Below, in pieces: positions 1 through 12,317 of a stretch of DNA of 64,000 bases. The notes below the pieces were generated by a model that saw nothing but the letters and a program-made list of their open reading frames with translations, made no database searches and had not been told where the DNA came from. How positions within the stretch are numbered: the stretch's first letter is position 1; every line of letters starts with the position of its first letter. A program made the position numbers and the translations under genes. The DNA comes from Fennellomyces sp. T-0311 (Eukaryota; Mucoromycota; Mucoromycetes; Mucorales; Lichtheimiaceae). The stretch lies in NCBI GenBank assembly GCA_025266875.1, contig JALLLT010000021.1, forward strand, positions 186,001 through 250,000. The letters are read 5' to 3'.

Positions 1-808
1 AGGTACATTGCGGAAATCTACATCTCACACTGTCGTGAATACTGATGATCGTCCATAGGGTGTGGGAGATAACCCGTAACCTTTGGATTCATTTATGAAT
101 ACACTTATATCAATATACTTGTTACCAGTAATTATAATGTTGATAGCGCAAGCACAAGCGGTATATCACTTTTATTATCTAGTAAGATGGCCGACACCAT
201 TTTTCCATCGAATTATTATAGCTTGCCTTGCTTTACACTTCAAAGTAGCTAAAGATACATACGTAAGCGCTTTTGAAATAAAAGTTAACTTTGTCGCTGT
301 TACCACGTCATTGATATACGTACGTACAGTACTTCCAAGAAGTAATGATCCTACCCCAAGAAATCAATGTCGTTCCAAAAATGGAAGTCGCTCTATATTT
401 TATACTATAGATAGATTGGACCTTGGCGACATCACTTATTGGAAATACTGTACCATATTCCCCTTCATATCTCTCGGCTGGTCTTCAAATTGTGTTGTCT
501 GTGTCTTGAAGAGTTTTTTTTTTTCAAATAAAGTACATACAAACATTTTATAAGTTATGATATAGAAAGATTCGTACAAAAGGCTACGAGTAGTGTAACT
601 GACGGAGCCATTTAGGAGGGGTGATATACTCAGGCGTACGCAGGGAGCTTATATACGGGACGCGTTAGGGGGAAGCGATGGCTGTGTCTTTGACAGCTTC
701 TTCTTGGTCTTTTATATGTTGAACCAAAATTGTTAAACGGCGAAGACGTTTGAGGTTCAGCTATATTACCAGTTAGTAAAAGAAATAAAAACGTCAATGC
801 AATTAATA
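1..808. other. Intergenic, downstream of the myosin gene
   Basis: AT-rich sequence with no recognisable gene. A plus-strand open frame of about 150 codons runs from ATG 95 to 553. It begins with a hydrophobic stretch but then becomes featureless, has no recognised motif, and ends in a poly-T tract (about 515-525). I treat it as probable noise. The myosin stop lies at 809-811. Confidence 0.6.
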
Positions 809-3800
809 CTATACCCAAGCAGGCAGGTATCTGTGAATTTCCGTCTCTCTAGGAACAGGTATCTCAAACGGATTAGTGGTGTCATCGAGCGATACAGAAT
901 CCAGCAACAAAACATCGCTCTTGTCTCCGCTAACAACGTGCGCCGCAACAGCCTTAATGATATCTGGCCGTAGAGGATTCTGTAATATAAAAGCAAGTAT
1001 AAAAATACTGTGACCGAAGGCACTTGCTTTCTTGACTTTGTTACCTCATAATCCGCAGTCTGGTATTGCGAAATAAGTTTTTGAATCTGGGTAGGTGAGA
1101 GGATCCAGCAAACGTCGTAAATATTTTCAATATCCTCCAGCGATGCCTTTTTGAACTGAAGGAGTTTGGTAGCTTGCATCAGATGCTCGAGCTGCAACGT
1201 TCCCTCGGGTATATCGTGACTCTTGCACCACTCTTCAATTCGAGTGATGTTGTATTGTATTTGCATGGCTAAATTTAAAGTTAATATCAGATTCAGGTTT
1301 GATCCATGCTGTATGATATTACCTCGCTTCCAAGAAGAAAAGTTCCTTCGCATAAGAAGATCATTGAATGCTGATACGCCGATCAGTTTCAACAGCTCCG
1401 TCAAAACTTGTGTTGAAACGGTTTGTTCAATATAGTAGCATTTCATGGTTCTCCACACCTTGTTCAGCAAGTTGAGGAGATCATCCATGCTGAAAGAGGG
1501 CTGCGATGAACCAGTCAAAAGCTTGCTGATGAAACGACCCGAGTCTGACGAGATGAAGCCAGGAAGCGATTGACCTTCGATGATGGCAGGGATCACCATC
1601 TTGCCCATTCTCTTCTTTAACTCCTTCATCCAGGCATGGAAGATATTATCCTCGAGACACTGGAGTTCAAACTTGACCGTTGACGCCAACTTTTCGAAAT
1701 CCTGCCAGCTCACCACCTTTTGTGATTCATTGCTCATTTGATGCTCCGCAATGCAGATCAATGAAAGAAGTTCGTGCACATTGGATAGCCAGAAAGCGCA
1801 TGGTACTATAGCCTCGTCACCTGTAAAGCTCTGATTCATTGTATTTAGTGTAACTGTACACCCACGCTCATTGTGGCAAACTTACCAAACACTGCTTTTG
1901 AATGGTATCCATGACTGTAAATAACAAACGCTCGGATTCTTGAATGTTTCCAAGGCGCCACATTTCGTTGACGCAGATGGCAATCATGTGTGCCGGGAAG
2001 AAAATCTCCTTCTGCGAAGGTGGATTCTGCAAGGTTGGCAGAGGCATCTTGAGTGCCTTGATCAAACCTTCCAGGATTTCTTCTTGCATTCCTTCTTGCT
2101 CACGCAAGAGTGTAGCCAACTAAATAACGACATGTTAACTATGCGCATTACTGGACCAAATAGCTTACCTCTTGCTCAGGATGATCACCAACAGCTTCAG
2201 CGATGCCACCACCCTTTCCAAACATCGAGCCAAACTGGTGGATGGAAGTGGGGCGAGGGTTTCTGGTCAGCAGCTCGGCATGACGGATATTGTCGATGGA
2301 TGTCTTGGATCGGTTGTTGGGAACATCGGCCGTACTATTTCGTCGGGCGATTCTGCTGGTTGTGGCGGGGCTGGGTGATATGCTAGGAGGTGGAGCGGGT
2401 GCAGGTTGAGGAGGAGTGGTAAGACTTTCTTTAACAACGTCCTTGTCCAATGACATGGGCGTGGGTGAAACACTGCGGAAGTTGGCTGGAGGTGCAGGTG
2501 ACAAGCTTCGGTTGTTCATGGCGGATTGTTGACGGCGAGGAGTATGCAAAACTTGGGTCAGCTGAGCCTTTAATGCAGCGATCTGGCTCTTCAATTCGGC
2601 CACTTCGCCTTCGTCTGCGGCGTTATTAGCGCGCTCTTGCGCTTCTTCTGCAGTCTTTTGCAAGCGCTCGTTTTCTTTTTGTTGCATTTCGATCTTTTCG
2701 TTGAGCTGAGCGATCTGCTTTTCGTGGGCCTTTATCTTATCCTGGGATGCCTTGTAATCCGTAGCCAGCTGATCCCGTTCTGCCTGTAGTGTGTCCCATT
2801 GGGCTTGTGGTACAGTTGGCTCTTGCAACCTGAGTTCCAAAGCCTTGTTTTTCTTCTCGAGTTTCTCGTACTTGTCGGTCCATGTGCGAACCTGCACCTC
2901 GAGTGCCGTAGACCGATCGTTTGCTGACTTTCGTTCGTCTTTCAGGCCGGTCAGCGTTTGCGTGAGTTCGACAATCTTGTTCTCCAGCTTGTACGATACT
3001 TCCTTGAAGTGATTCGCAGAACGTGCCTCACTACGCAATATCACTAGTTGTTTGCGGGCAGCACGACGGCGGATACCAGACTGAAGTTGAATGATAAATT
3101 GTCGCTTGGCTTTATATTGCTTGCGAGCAGCCCTGCGTAGACGCTCCTGTGTGAGTGACGGAAGGGAAAATAACGTGGTGCATTGAAATCTTACCAGCCA
3201 CGAACCAATCGTTGGATAGTAATAGCTGCATTGCGTTCCTTGACAGTACTTAAATTGCGACGTGCATGGACACCACGAATAGCTAAATCATGACGTTAGT
3301 GACAACAGTTATAACCCTTCCACCATGGTGCTTAAATCACCTGTCTGTAATTTGAGAATGAACTCAAGCTTAGCAAGATACTGCTTGCGAGCAACGTATC
3401 TGCGCCAGCAGGACTGAATCGTAATAGCTGCCTTGCGTTCTCGGAATGACTGCAGTTTAGCTTGTGCCACCTTGCGTCGTGCTACACACTGCAAGTTGAT
3501 CGCCAAATCGCGCATGCGCAGGTACCGTGTACGGTAAATGTATCTTCGCATATTCTTCTGGACTAGAATAGCACATTCATTGTATCGATCGGCACGCAGC
3601 TTTTCGAGATATGCCAGCTAATAACAACATAGATGAGTAATGTCATTAGTAAAAAAAAAAAGACTTTCACACTATACCTGACCAGCGCGGAAAAAGATTT
3701 TGGTTGTGCCCACTTGATACTTGTCCTTGTCTTTGATCGAAGCATCCAAAATGGTCGAGCAGAGTTGTGACATATCCAGACTGGATTTATTGTCCCAATG

Positions 3801-6600
3801 TTTCGACGAAACCAGAGCATAATATCGATCGGCAAACTCTTCAAAAGTCCATCGTGATGGGTAACCTGCGCAACTGATCCGGATAGTTTCCAGAACACCA
3901 CAGGCACGTAACTGGGAAAGTACCATGTTTGCCTCGAATTCCCAAGCAACCTTGGCCTCGTTTGGCTTGATACATCTAATATAGTGTACGTTTGTGTGGC
4001 CGATCGTCTCCATTAGATTAATGAGAGAAAGCTAATTGCAAGGCAGTGATTAATCAGGATACTTTTTTCTAGCAGTGTAGCTCAAACCTTGAAAATAGAA
4101 CCAAGCGTTGGCTTTCGGAACATCATGCTCATGCGCTTGTTTTCGGGCTACATCGATTGATTAATTAAATGCCTATTCGATTGGCGAATATGATAAACTT
4201 ACTGCAGGGGTCGGGTTACTAGCAGCAGCCTTCTCCAAGACATCCTTCAAGAACGTAAACTCGGAGCCCTGAAGAAGAGCAAGATGTTCGTCCGGTACAG
4301 TGTCCTTGTTCTTGTCCAAGAAGTTTTCGGCTTCGTACTGTACGTCATGAGCATAGTGAGAAATGGTGAATGCATTGTTGGAGAAACGCGGCTTCTTGAA
4401 GTAGTTCTTGTATTGGGGCGTTGAGAAGTTGGAGTATAGCTTCTGAACAAAGCCTTGATCGGAACCCGCTGGGAGACGTGACTCCTGATAGACTTGTTAG
4501 TGATAAAACACAGCGCCATTATGCCAAAATAAATTACCTCATCCAACAGGGATAGAATACCCAACCGTGCCTCGATCAATTCAATGCACTTTTGGTTATC
4601 ACTAAATTCGATAAAATTCCAGTTGATTTTCTCGCGCACATACTCCTCTTGCTCCAGTTTAAACACATGTTGATTAAACTACGTGATCCTTGATTAATTA
4701 CTACTATTCCAGTGGCGACTCCCATGTGGACCTGTACCTGCTGCTGCAACTTTTCGTTTGCATAATTGATACAGAACTGTTCGAATGAGTTCTTTTTGAA
4801 ATGTTCGAAACCGTAGATATCGAGAACACCGATAAATGTGGAGACCTTTGAGGGGTCTGGGGATGAAAGGCTATCGTTGATTACGCCGACAAGCCATTCA
4901 AACAGGTTGGCATAGACGTATTTTGCAACAGAATCCTTGACCACATGAGCTTGTGCAGGTGTGAGGTTGGTAACAATCTTCTCAGAACGTGTAATAATCT
5001 GTTTGCGCACAATCCACTTCCTGAATTCTGCTGCACTGATGCCCATTAACTTGGTTGCTGACATCAAGGCTGGATCGCTTTCGTTGAGCATCGCATCGCC
5101 TCGACCACCAATTTGAATATTGCCGATATGGAGCAACGCAGATAACAGGCGGAAAATTTGCCATTGCAGCTGCACCGATAATCCAACCGTCGATAACGCT
5201 CGCTGGGTCACCTCAAACTCTGCCGCATCATCAACACCAGGGATAGTACCCGTTCCACTTTGATTCAAATAATGGAATGTACTGTAGTCTCCAAGCTCAA
5301 ATTCCTTTTTCTCGGATAACGGTGCACCTGCACAGAGCTAAGGACCAGGTTAGAAACAAACCGTGCCTGTCTTCTCTGAAAATAACAAACTTGATAGAAG
5401 ATATGGTAGTTTCTTTCGGTCTGTGGTTGGAATATCAGTCGAGAACGTTCCAGCAAGTAAGTGCGGATTTTGGCTCCAATAATGTTGGCACCCTCATCGA
5501 ACTGAATCTCGATGTACTTGCCGAAGCGGGAACTGTTGTCGTTTCGAGTGGTCTTTGCGTTACCGAACGCTTCCATGATCGGATTGGTGGCTATCATTCC
5601 GCGACAATGAGTATATGAGGTTTTACATGCATGAGCTTGTGGCTACCTAAAATCTGCTCTTCAACTTCCGTCATGCCACTGCCCGTTTTCTTCTTCTTTC
5701 CAACTGACTCCTGGTCATCTGCAGTAGCAAAATATCGCATGATATACTTGGCACTGACTGTTTTACCGGCACCACTGAATTCCCATAAACCTTTAGTCCA
5801 TGTTTGTTATGTAAACACCATATTCCAACCTTTCACCCGAGACAACAATAGTCTGATTCATTTGCTCTCGGATCATGCAGCGATATGCATCTTCGGCGAT
5901 GGCGAACAGATGTGGTTCTAGTTCACCGCGACGTTTTCCCGAATACTGTTGAACAACATCCGGATCGTATAGAGCAACGCGATCGAAAGGGTTGACAGCG
6001 ATGAGCACAATACCGGAATAGGTGTAGATCAAGTGCTGCATGTAGCGAGTTCGAATAGTGTTGAGTACTGCATAGAGATAAAAATAAAAGGTTAAACAAT
6101 CGATCGTGCATGCAAAATACGATGTAACCGTTTCACCTGATGGTTCGTTCAAATGGCTGAGATTGGTCAGGTCATCGGTGTACTCCATCTTCGGTGGATT
6201 TCTGAGAGGTGGCAAGTTGCCTCCACTGTTCTTTGTGATATCTGCAATTGTCGACTCGAAAACATAGTTCTAGTTACAAAGTGTATCAGTATGTTGCCAT
6301 GACAAAGGCTCGCCTAGGCGATAAAACAGAAAAAGTGGGAAAAGGTTCCTGGTAACACATGTTCCCGGAAGCAACGCAAGTCCGCCTTGTCTGCTGCAAT
6401 GGTCGGACCGACGCGCCCTCCCACAGCACACGTACTTTTGAGTCATTGTCACCTTGGAATGTGATGGTCACTTTGTTCCCGCTGATGGTGTTGGAGATGC
6501 AGGTGGCAGAAACCCATCCTTCAGCTTTGTCGGTAAACCAAGCTTTAGTTCCCTTGGTGTACACCTCAACGGATTGAAGTGTCGTTGTTTCTCCTGTCAT
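809..6600 (-). CDS. MYO2: Class V myosin heavy chain (organelle transport motor)
   Basis: Actin-based ATPase motor that, in fungi, carries secretory vesicles, vacuoles and mitochondria to growing tips. The gene is split into many exons and encodes roughly 1,600 residues. In order: an SH3-like N-terminal lobe starting at ATG 6600; the motor with P-loop GESGAGKT (near 5770, interrupted by an intron), switch [10 protein letters not shown] (near 5530) and switch II DIYGFE (near 4810); a neck of IQ repeats rich in R and K (3100-3550); a coiled coil (2550-3040); a Pro/Ser-rich linker (2250-2520); and the globular cargo-binding DIL domain (809-2110), including LPTLQNPPS and VNEMWR. The last exon ends with the class-typical acidic and proline stretch before stop 809-811. 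The long coiled coil plus DIL domain separates it from class I and II myosins. It is divergently arranged with the cyclin gene across 265 bp. The calmodulin encoded at 18.3 kb is the expected IQ light chain. Confidence 0.95.
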
Positions 6601-6865
6601 TCTGTTTCAAGCGCTGAAGGCCAAGAATGAGCATTCCTATACTTTTCGCATTCGTTCATTGTCATTACCCCTGTATGCTGCTGCAATATCACCGTTGGTA
6701 CTTCCTAGTCTACTTATCACAGCAAAACACTATCCAGGTACAAAGGAAGAGGCGATCGCACCAGCGGGAACTAAAGCTAAACGAGAAGTGAACGTCGGAG
6801 ATTGTCGGTGGGTCTGTGACGTTGGGCTGCTGTTGGCTCTTTCGGTTGCTCTTCAACGATGCACA
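6601..6865. promoter_or_regulatory. Divergent promoter region, myosin V / cyclin
   Basis: This 265-bp gap separates the two start codons, so both promoters must lie here or overlap it. I see no clear TATA box. The arrangement allows, but does not prove, shared regulation. Confidence 0.5.
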
Positions 6866-8003
6866 ATGGCTGGTGATCAGGTTAGTAATCTAACGTGGAT
6901 CCGGCGTGGATTTGACAGCTTGCTGACTTCTGTTTCCCGGTTTAGTGGCTCTTCTCCAAAGACGACTTGAAGTACACTCCAACAGTCACTGAAGGCTTTA
7001 CAGTCCAGCAAGAACAACAGGATCGCACAAAAGGATGCCTCTATCTTCTTGCGATCGCTACGAAGCTGAATTTGTATGTTCTAATGATTGCTTTCTATTT
7101 ATGTCTGAAGAACATAATTAACCAATGCTGCAGATCCCAGCTTGCCGTTGCCACTGCATGTACCTTCTTCCATCGGTTCTACATGAGAAGGTCGATGATG
7201 CGATATCACGTTTATGTAAGGTCGTATTTAGTTTACTGCCAACGTCCTGTTCTAACACGCATATAGGATATTGCTGCAACAAGTCTCTTTGTCGCTACAA
7301 AGGTTGAAGAGTCCACTCGGCGCATCAAAGATTTTGTGAACGTGTGTGCCCAAAAGGCACAGAAAAATGACAAGCTCATTCTGACGGAAGACTCAAAGGT
7401 AGGCTTGTACAATCAACCTTACTCAATGAATATTCTGCTAACCTAAGCGCACAGGATTTTATTAAGTGGAAAGACACGATGCTCTGCAACGAAGCTACAC
7501 TGCTGGAAACACTTTGCTTTGACATTTCTATTGAGCACCCACACACGCATTTGCTGGAGATGGGGAAGAGGTTTGATGGTACGTTTCTAAATGTGAAGTG
7601 TCACACCTCCTTCTAATGCGAGGTTGCAGTACCGGCGGTATGCATCAAGCAAGCGTGGATGATACTCTATCAGGCGTATGTACTCTTTATCATCGATGCT
7701 TTTTGGACAAATCTAACCTAAAGTTGTTCTGCCTGTAGTTTGGGCCTGCCGCTATGTCTTTTATATCGGCCAAACTTGATCGCAGCAGCCGCACTGTTGC
7801 TCGCATGCTACCTCTTAGGCGAGGATCCACCCGGAACATCCAGCTGGGAAAGTGTAGGGGTCGATCCTGGCCAAGCCAATGGTAGGACATCCGTTTAGAA
7901 CGTATTTTCTTGTTTATTAATCCATTGATTAGAACTCGCCATCGAAATACTCGAGTTCTTCGAGCAGCATTACATTAAAAAAGCACAGCAACCCATGCAT
8001 TAG
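6866..8003 (+). CDS. Cyclin of the transcriptional type (cyclin K / Ctk2-like)
   Basis: Regulatory subunit predicted to activate a CDK that phosphorylates the RNA polymerase II tail. Eight exons give 246 residues: 6866-6880, 6946-7073, 7134-7215, 7267-7398, 7455-7578, 7630-7675, 7739-7881, 7933-8003; their sum is a multiple of three. The first cyclin fold starts W-L-F-S-K-D-D-L (about residue 6) and contains the family hallmark HRFYMR followed by SLFVATKVEES. The second fold covers roughly residues 140-235 (GKRFDVPAVC, then LYRPNLIAAAALLLACYL). The N-terminal W-x-F pattern and HRFYMR are typical of cyclins K, T, L and Ctk2 rather than mitotic cyclins. The short length without a long tail favours Ctk2 or a minimal cyclin K, but I cannot separate these without alignment. 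The start is the first ATG after the divergent promoter, giving a 15-nt first coding exon. Confidence 0.88.
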
Positions 8004-8384
8004 TCCATTGTATATATCAAAATCTGTATTACGCATAAATTAGTCAATGTATATAGCATATCCTTCTATACCTAGCGAGACATAATAAAAATGAGATAGC
8101 CGTCGTGACACCATCTCCAAGAATTCACGATTCGGTATCCCGTAGAGGCGAAAGTATTGGACTACTATATAAAAATTCTTGGGGTAACGAGATGGTTATG
8201 GTGCAGCTATTCACCTGTGCCATTGCAACCCCAATGATATTCTTTATTAAGAATCCTTGATCCCATGGTTACCATGTATGAGCTCAACACAGGTTTGACA
8301 ACAGAACATTACCACAAGATTTAGTGTCACATAGCAGTTGCCATAACTGTGATCGGAACGGGACTCCGTCCCCACCTCTTTAGT

Positions 8385-11300
8385 ATGGAACACTTTAAAG
8401 ATCCAGGAATACGCGAGCAATGCCAGAAGCAGCTGGCACCTTTCTACGAAAGCGTGAGCATGATTTTCCTTCAATAGTATATTGCTACCAGCTAACATAT
8501 AACGGTAGTTCGTCTTGCTGGCTGATCCTTCCACACTCAAGCGCCCGGAAAAGAAAAAGGCGATTGATTCATTCAAAATCGTGATAAATGACGATGCTTT
8601 GAATGAATGCGCACCGATCTATGCTGCCATTATTCTCGATGAGCTCTCTGGATTCTTGAATGAATGGCAAGCAAGTAAGATCGAGTACGTCCGCGAGAAA
8701 GGTCTATCTTATGCAACACTGTAAGTTCGCGCCTCAGTCTAATTACAGAGATAAATATTGACAATACATACATAGTCTTGTGCAAAGAGCACTACTTCCC
8801 GATAGCGTGATAGCAAAGCTACTTTCGCTTGCGTTATCACGACTAAAGCACCAACATACTGGGATGGTCTTAACATGCACTGAACCAACCGAAGAAATTC
8901 GCATGAAATGGCTCGTTTTGCTTTTGGTTATTCTCGAAAAGCTCCATCAAAGCGATGACATGGGTGCAGTAAATGTGGAAAAGACGTTGGATATCATTCA
9001 ACTGGCAATGGAGGATCCATTCTCTGAAGTCCAAAAGAAAGGCGGTGAAACTCTACTGCAGTTAGCAACCAAATGTCCCAAAGGTATTGCGTTAGCTGGT
9101 CAGCGCCCCATGAAGCTAGTACTTCCGCTTCTTTATCACAAGCACTCTGCTATACGTGCAACTGGTCTGCTGGTAAGAAATGCATTGAAAAAAGTATATG
9201 GAAATTTGCTATTTATATGCGAATTTTACTAGACGGCTGGACAAATCGCATTAGCAGTACCAGAGAGTATCCCTATTTTATTAGATTACGATCAAAAGGC
9301 AAATCGTCAAGCCGCGTTTCCGTCATTAGTCCAAGACCCCGCTTTCAATGTACGAAATACATTTCCTGAGGTGATCAGCATGTGGCTGATGCGTATGGCA
9401 CCTGTGTACCGGCACAAATTCGCGCCGACACTTATACCGTTGCTGCTCTCCAGTGCAATAGATGAGGTGGCATCTATTGCAGATTCAAGCAACGCTAAAC
9501 TGAGTGAGATTGGAGCCTTATACTGTACTGATTTGGTATCAGCGGGAGTTTTGGATGCAGAACCTCCCACACCCGAGGAATGCGCTCAACTTGGTACGGG
9601 ACTGGGACCAGATACTCTAAAACATAACGATTTAACTTTACTACTGTTGAACGATAGGCCTACAATATCTCGTACATGAGTGCTACAAAGATTGTCTCAA
9701 GCATTTGTTCCAAGAAACACTCCAGCTGGATGTGAATCGTCGTGCACGAGCTCTGGATGTGATGCGATTGCTCTTCGGCTATACTCAGGAGGATGATTTG
9801 TTCAGGTCAAGCGATTCATTGATCGACCATCTGTTTAACGTTTATTCAAATGGCAAGACAGAAGCTATGATCACCAACAAAGTAAGTGATTGATATTACC
9901 GTAAATGTGCAATCATTTGCGCAAATTGTAACTCTACAGTAGGTTAAGGAAGTATTACGTGTGCTGGGAGCACGTATACCAGATGCCGTGTATATCCCAT
10001 ATATTGTGAAACGGCTTGAGGCAGACAATCTTCTCCACGCAGAAACAATGTGCTTGGGAGCAGACGGATTGTCCATCACCATGATTCTACTGCGTGAACT
10101 TATAAGCGGTGCCCCGTTCGGCTCGATCTCTGACAGGGATATTGACATAGTACTATGTGCATTGGAGGCACCCCACATTTATGAAGAGTTCATTGAAAGG
10201 GAGGAGCTCATCATGGAGACAGCAAAGCTTCTGATTGCATCGATTCAGCACTTGACGAAGCCTATTCCCGATACTGTACGAGTTCTTATCATCTGGGTTG
10301 GACTGATTCTGCGTGCGGCCTCGGCTGTTCGTCAGAACCTGAATCACGTTGCCATGGCTGATGAATTTCGGGGCAATCTCGGTTCTGAAATGGTTGTCGC
10401 CGAAGTCAACCAAGCTATCTTATGTGACCTGCATCCACAACCTGCAATGTCTGATTTGTTCGGCCGTTACTCACCAACACTGCTCCAGTGGCTAGAGTCC
10501 GCGCGAACCACGCGCAATCCACGCACCTGGATGGAGACTTCGATTGAAATAAAAATGCTGGAAATCATTGTTTCTGCCCTGGATCCTGACGCGCTGGAAG
10601 ACAGTGGCGTGCCGGAACAATTGGCTTGGATGTTGGGATCTGCTGGAAGTTCTTCAGGCACTGGAAAAGCAGATGAGCTCGGATGTGTATATGTTCGAAT
10701 AAGGTACCATTGGACTGTTATCTTTGCTGGGCTAGTATGCTAACTCTGCTGATGTCTAGATCCATGGAAATGCTGTCTTTTCTGTTTCGAATTGACCAAG
10801 ATTACGCGCATTTTCGACCCTACACAGCGCAACTATTTACCATACTGTTCAATCCCGGACTAAAGAGTATTGGTGTGGATACGAAACAGTCCAAGTTATT
10901 TCATGTCGCTTTACTCAACTGTATCCGAAGCGGATTAGAGTATGGTGCCTTCAGCAGTATTACGTCCGACCTTCCTGCACTCGTGGAACCTTATCTCCAG
11001 ATCGCAGATGACGCGACAAATATATCTGCTCTGACACTTATGGCGATATTGATAAGGAAACTACAAGTAGAAGGAGCTGGATATAAATGGGATGGTATGT
11101 GTTGATCCTATTCAACATTCGTTTGCTTTACTGATACTGTTTCTTTCCCTAGAAACTGCAATCCCACCGATACTTTCTTTCCTAAAGTGCATCAACGATG
11201 ATAGTTTGCTCGCACGGAAAGTTCTCCTAGAAGGACTACTGGCAGCGCCATCAACTTCTATGGTTTTCCATGAGAGCCAGATACGCAACTGCTTAAAAGA

Positions 11301-11477
11301 GTGCCTCGATAAGCAATTGAGCAATGGCAGCGTCGATGACCCAGATCAGGTGAGTAATGTTTGTGTCCTTGGATAGGGAAAATTGCTAACAGTTGAACGT
11401 AGAAAATGATACGCGAGCTGATTGAGAAACAAGGATTAGGAGTTGCATCTATTAACGGATATGAAGATGCTACCTAG
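8385..11477 (+). CDS. DNAAF5: HEAT-repeat protein, DNAAF5/HEATR2-like
   Basis: All-helical HEAT-repeat protein of about 880 residues in roughly eight exons. The best family match by eye is HEATR2/DNAAF5, a cytoplasmic factor that preassembles axonemal dynein arms in ciliated cells. The signs are the order of motifs EPTEEIR, then MEDPFSEVQKK, LLYHKHSAIRATGLL, a repeat ending FAPTLIPLLLSSAIDEV, and a helical C-terminal half. The start is ATG 8385; the first short exon reads MEHFKDPGIREQCQ and splices into FVLLADPSTLKRPEKK. Stop is at 11475-11477. The gene is convergent with the rhodanese gene 208 bp away. Mucoromycota lack flagella, so an axonemal role is unexpected; a HEAT scaffold with another client is possible. 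Confidence is high for HEAT repeats and moderate for the orthologue name. Confidence 0.7.
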
Positions 11478-11684
11478 ACCATAATATAGTATTGTTAAAC
11501 ATGAGTACGTAGCCCATCCAATGTACCAATGTATACTAGTTATGTAAATATACGTAGTCAATCAGCAAGAAAAGATTCGATTCACTTCTTCATCGATCCA
11601 TATCATTATTATTGTGTTGAATATGTTACATTGAGCAATACATCACATATTTTTTGACCTTGATGGTACACACACTAGGCCATC

Positions 11685-12317
11685 TCAGTTGCTTTCAATG
11701 GGTTGTCCTGACTTCTTCCATGCTGCAAATCCTCCTTTCAGACTCTTGATGTTCTGGTTATCATAGCCCATGCGCACGAGAGCTTCTGCTGCCATGATGC
11801 TACGAAGACCACCAGCGCAGTATAAGACAATAGGAGTATCCGACTCGGGCGAAACGACCTTCTCAACACCAAGCTCGAGAACACCGCGCGATATCAATAC
11901 GGCGTTGGGAATCTTGAACAATGTTTACATATAAGCGCGTTTATCCTCATATTTGGTGCCATGATGCTTACCTTGCCCTGCTGCCATTCAGCACCTTCAC
12001 GTACGTCGATAATGACAGGCTTTTCAGCAGCACGCAGCTCGGACTGGAGCTCTTCGATATCAATCTCCTGAATCCCAACAGAATCTTTTGTACGCTTGAC
12101 AACATCGGTCCAGCGACTCAATGCAACCGAGGTCTAGCAAGAATGTTGAGCTGTCATGGTACAAACACGTCCCAATAAAACACGTACCACAGTCAATGAG
12201 CGAGTCATTGGCTGACGGATCGACACATTACGGGCAGCCTGCAATTGTAGAACGAGTCTTTAGACTTCATGAAGGCTAAAACGAGTGGCACTGGCTTACT
12301 TGTCTAATGGCATACAT
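11685..12317 (-). CDS. Small rhodanese-domain protein, probably mitochondrial
   Basis: Single-domain sulfurtransferase of about 150 residues in four exons. ATG 12317 opens an 18-nt first exon (MYAIRQ). The second exon (AARNVSIRQPMTRSLTV) makes an Arg-rich, acid-free leader typical of mitochondrial import. The rhodanese fold follows, with IIDVREGAEW, and the active-site loop CAGGLRS with catalytic Cys near residue 109 and the loop Arg five residues later. GGFAAWKKSGQP closes the domain. Rhodaneses transfer sulfane sulfur to cyanide or thiol acceptors; the physiological acceptor cannot be read from the sequence. The size and leader resemble fungal relatives of human TSTD1/TSTD3. Stop is at 11685-11687. 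Confidence 0.9.

Noticed and set aside
83..553. 156-codon open frame with a hydrophobic start
   Set aside because: Needs a TTG start for full length, has no motif, low-complexity end, and no plausible splice partners.
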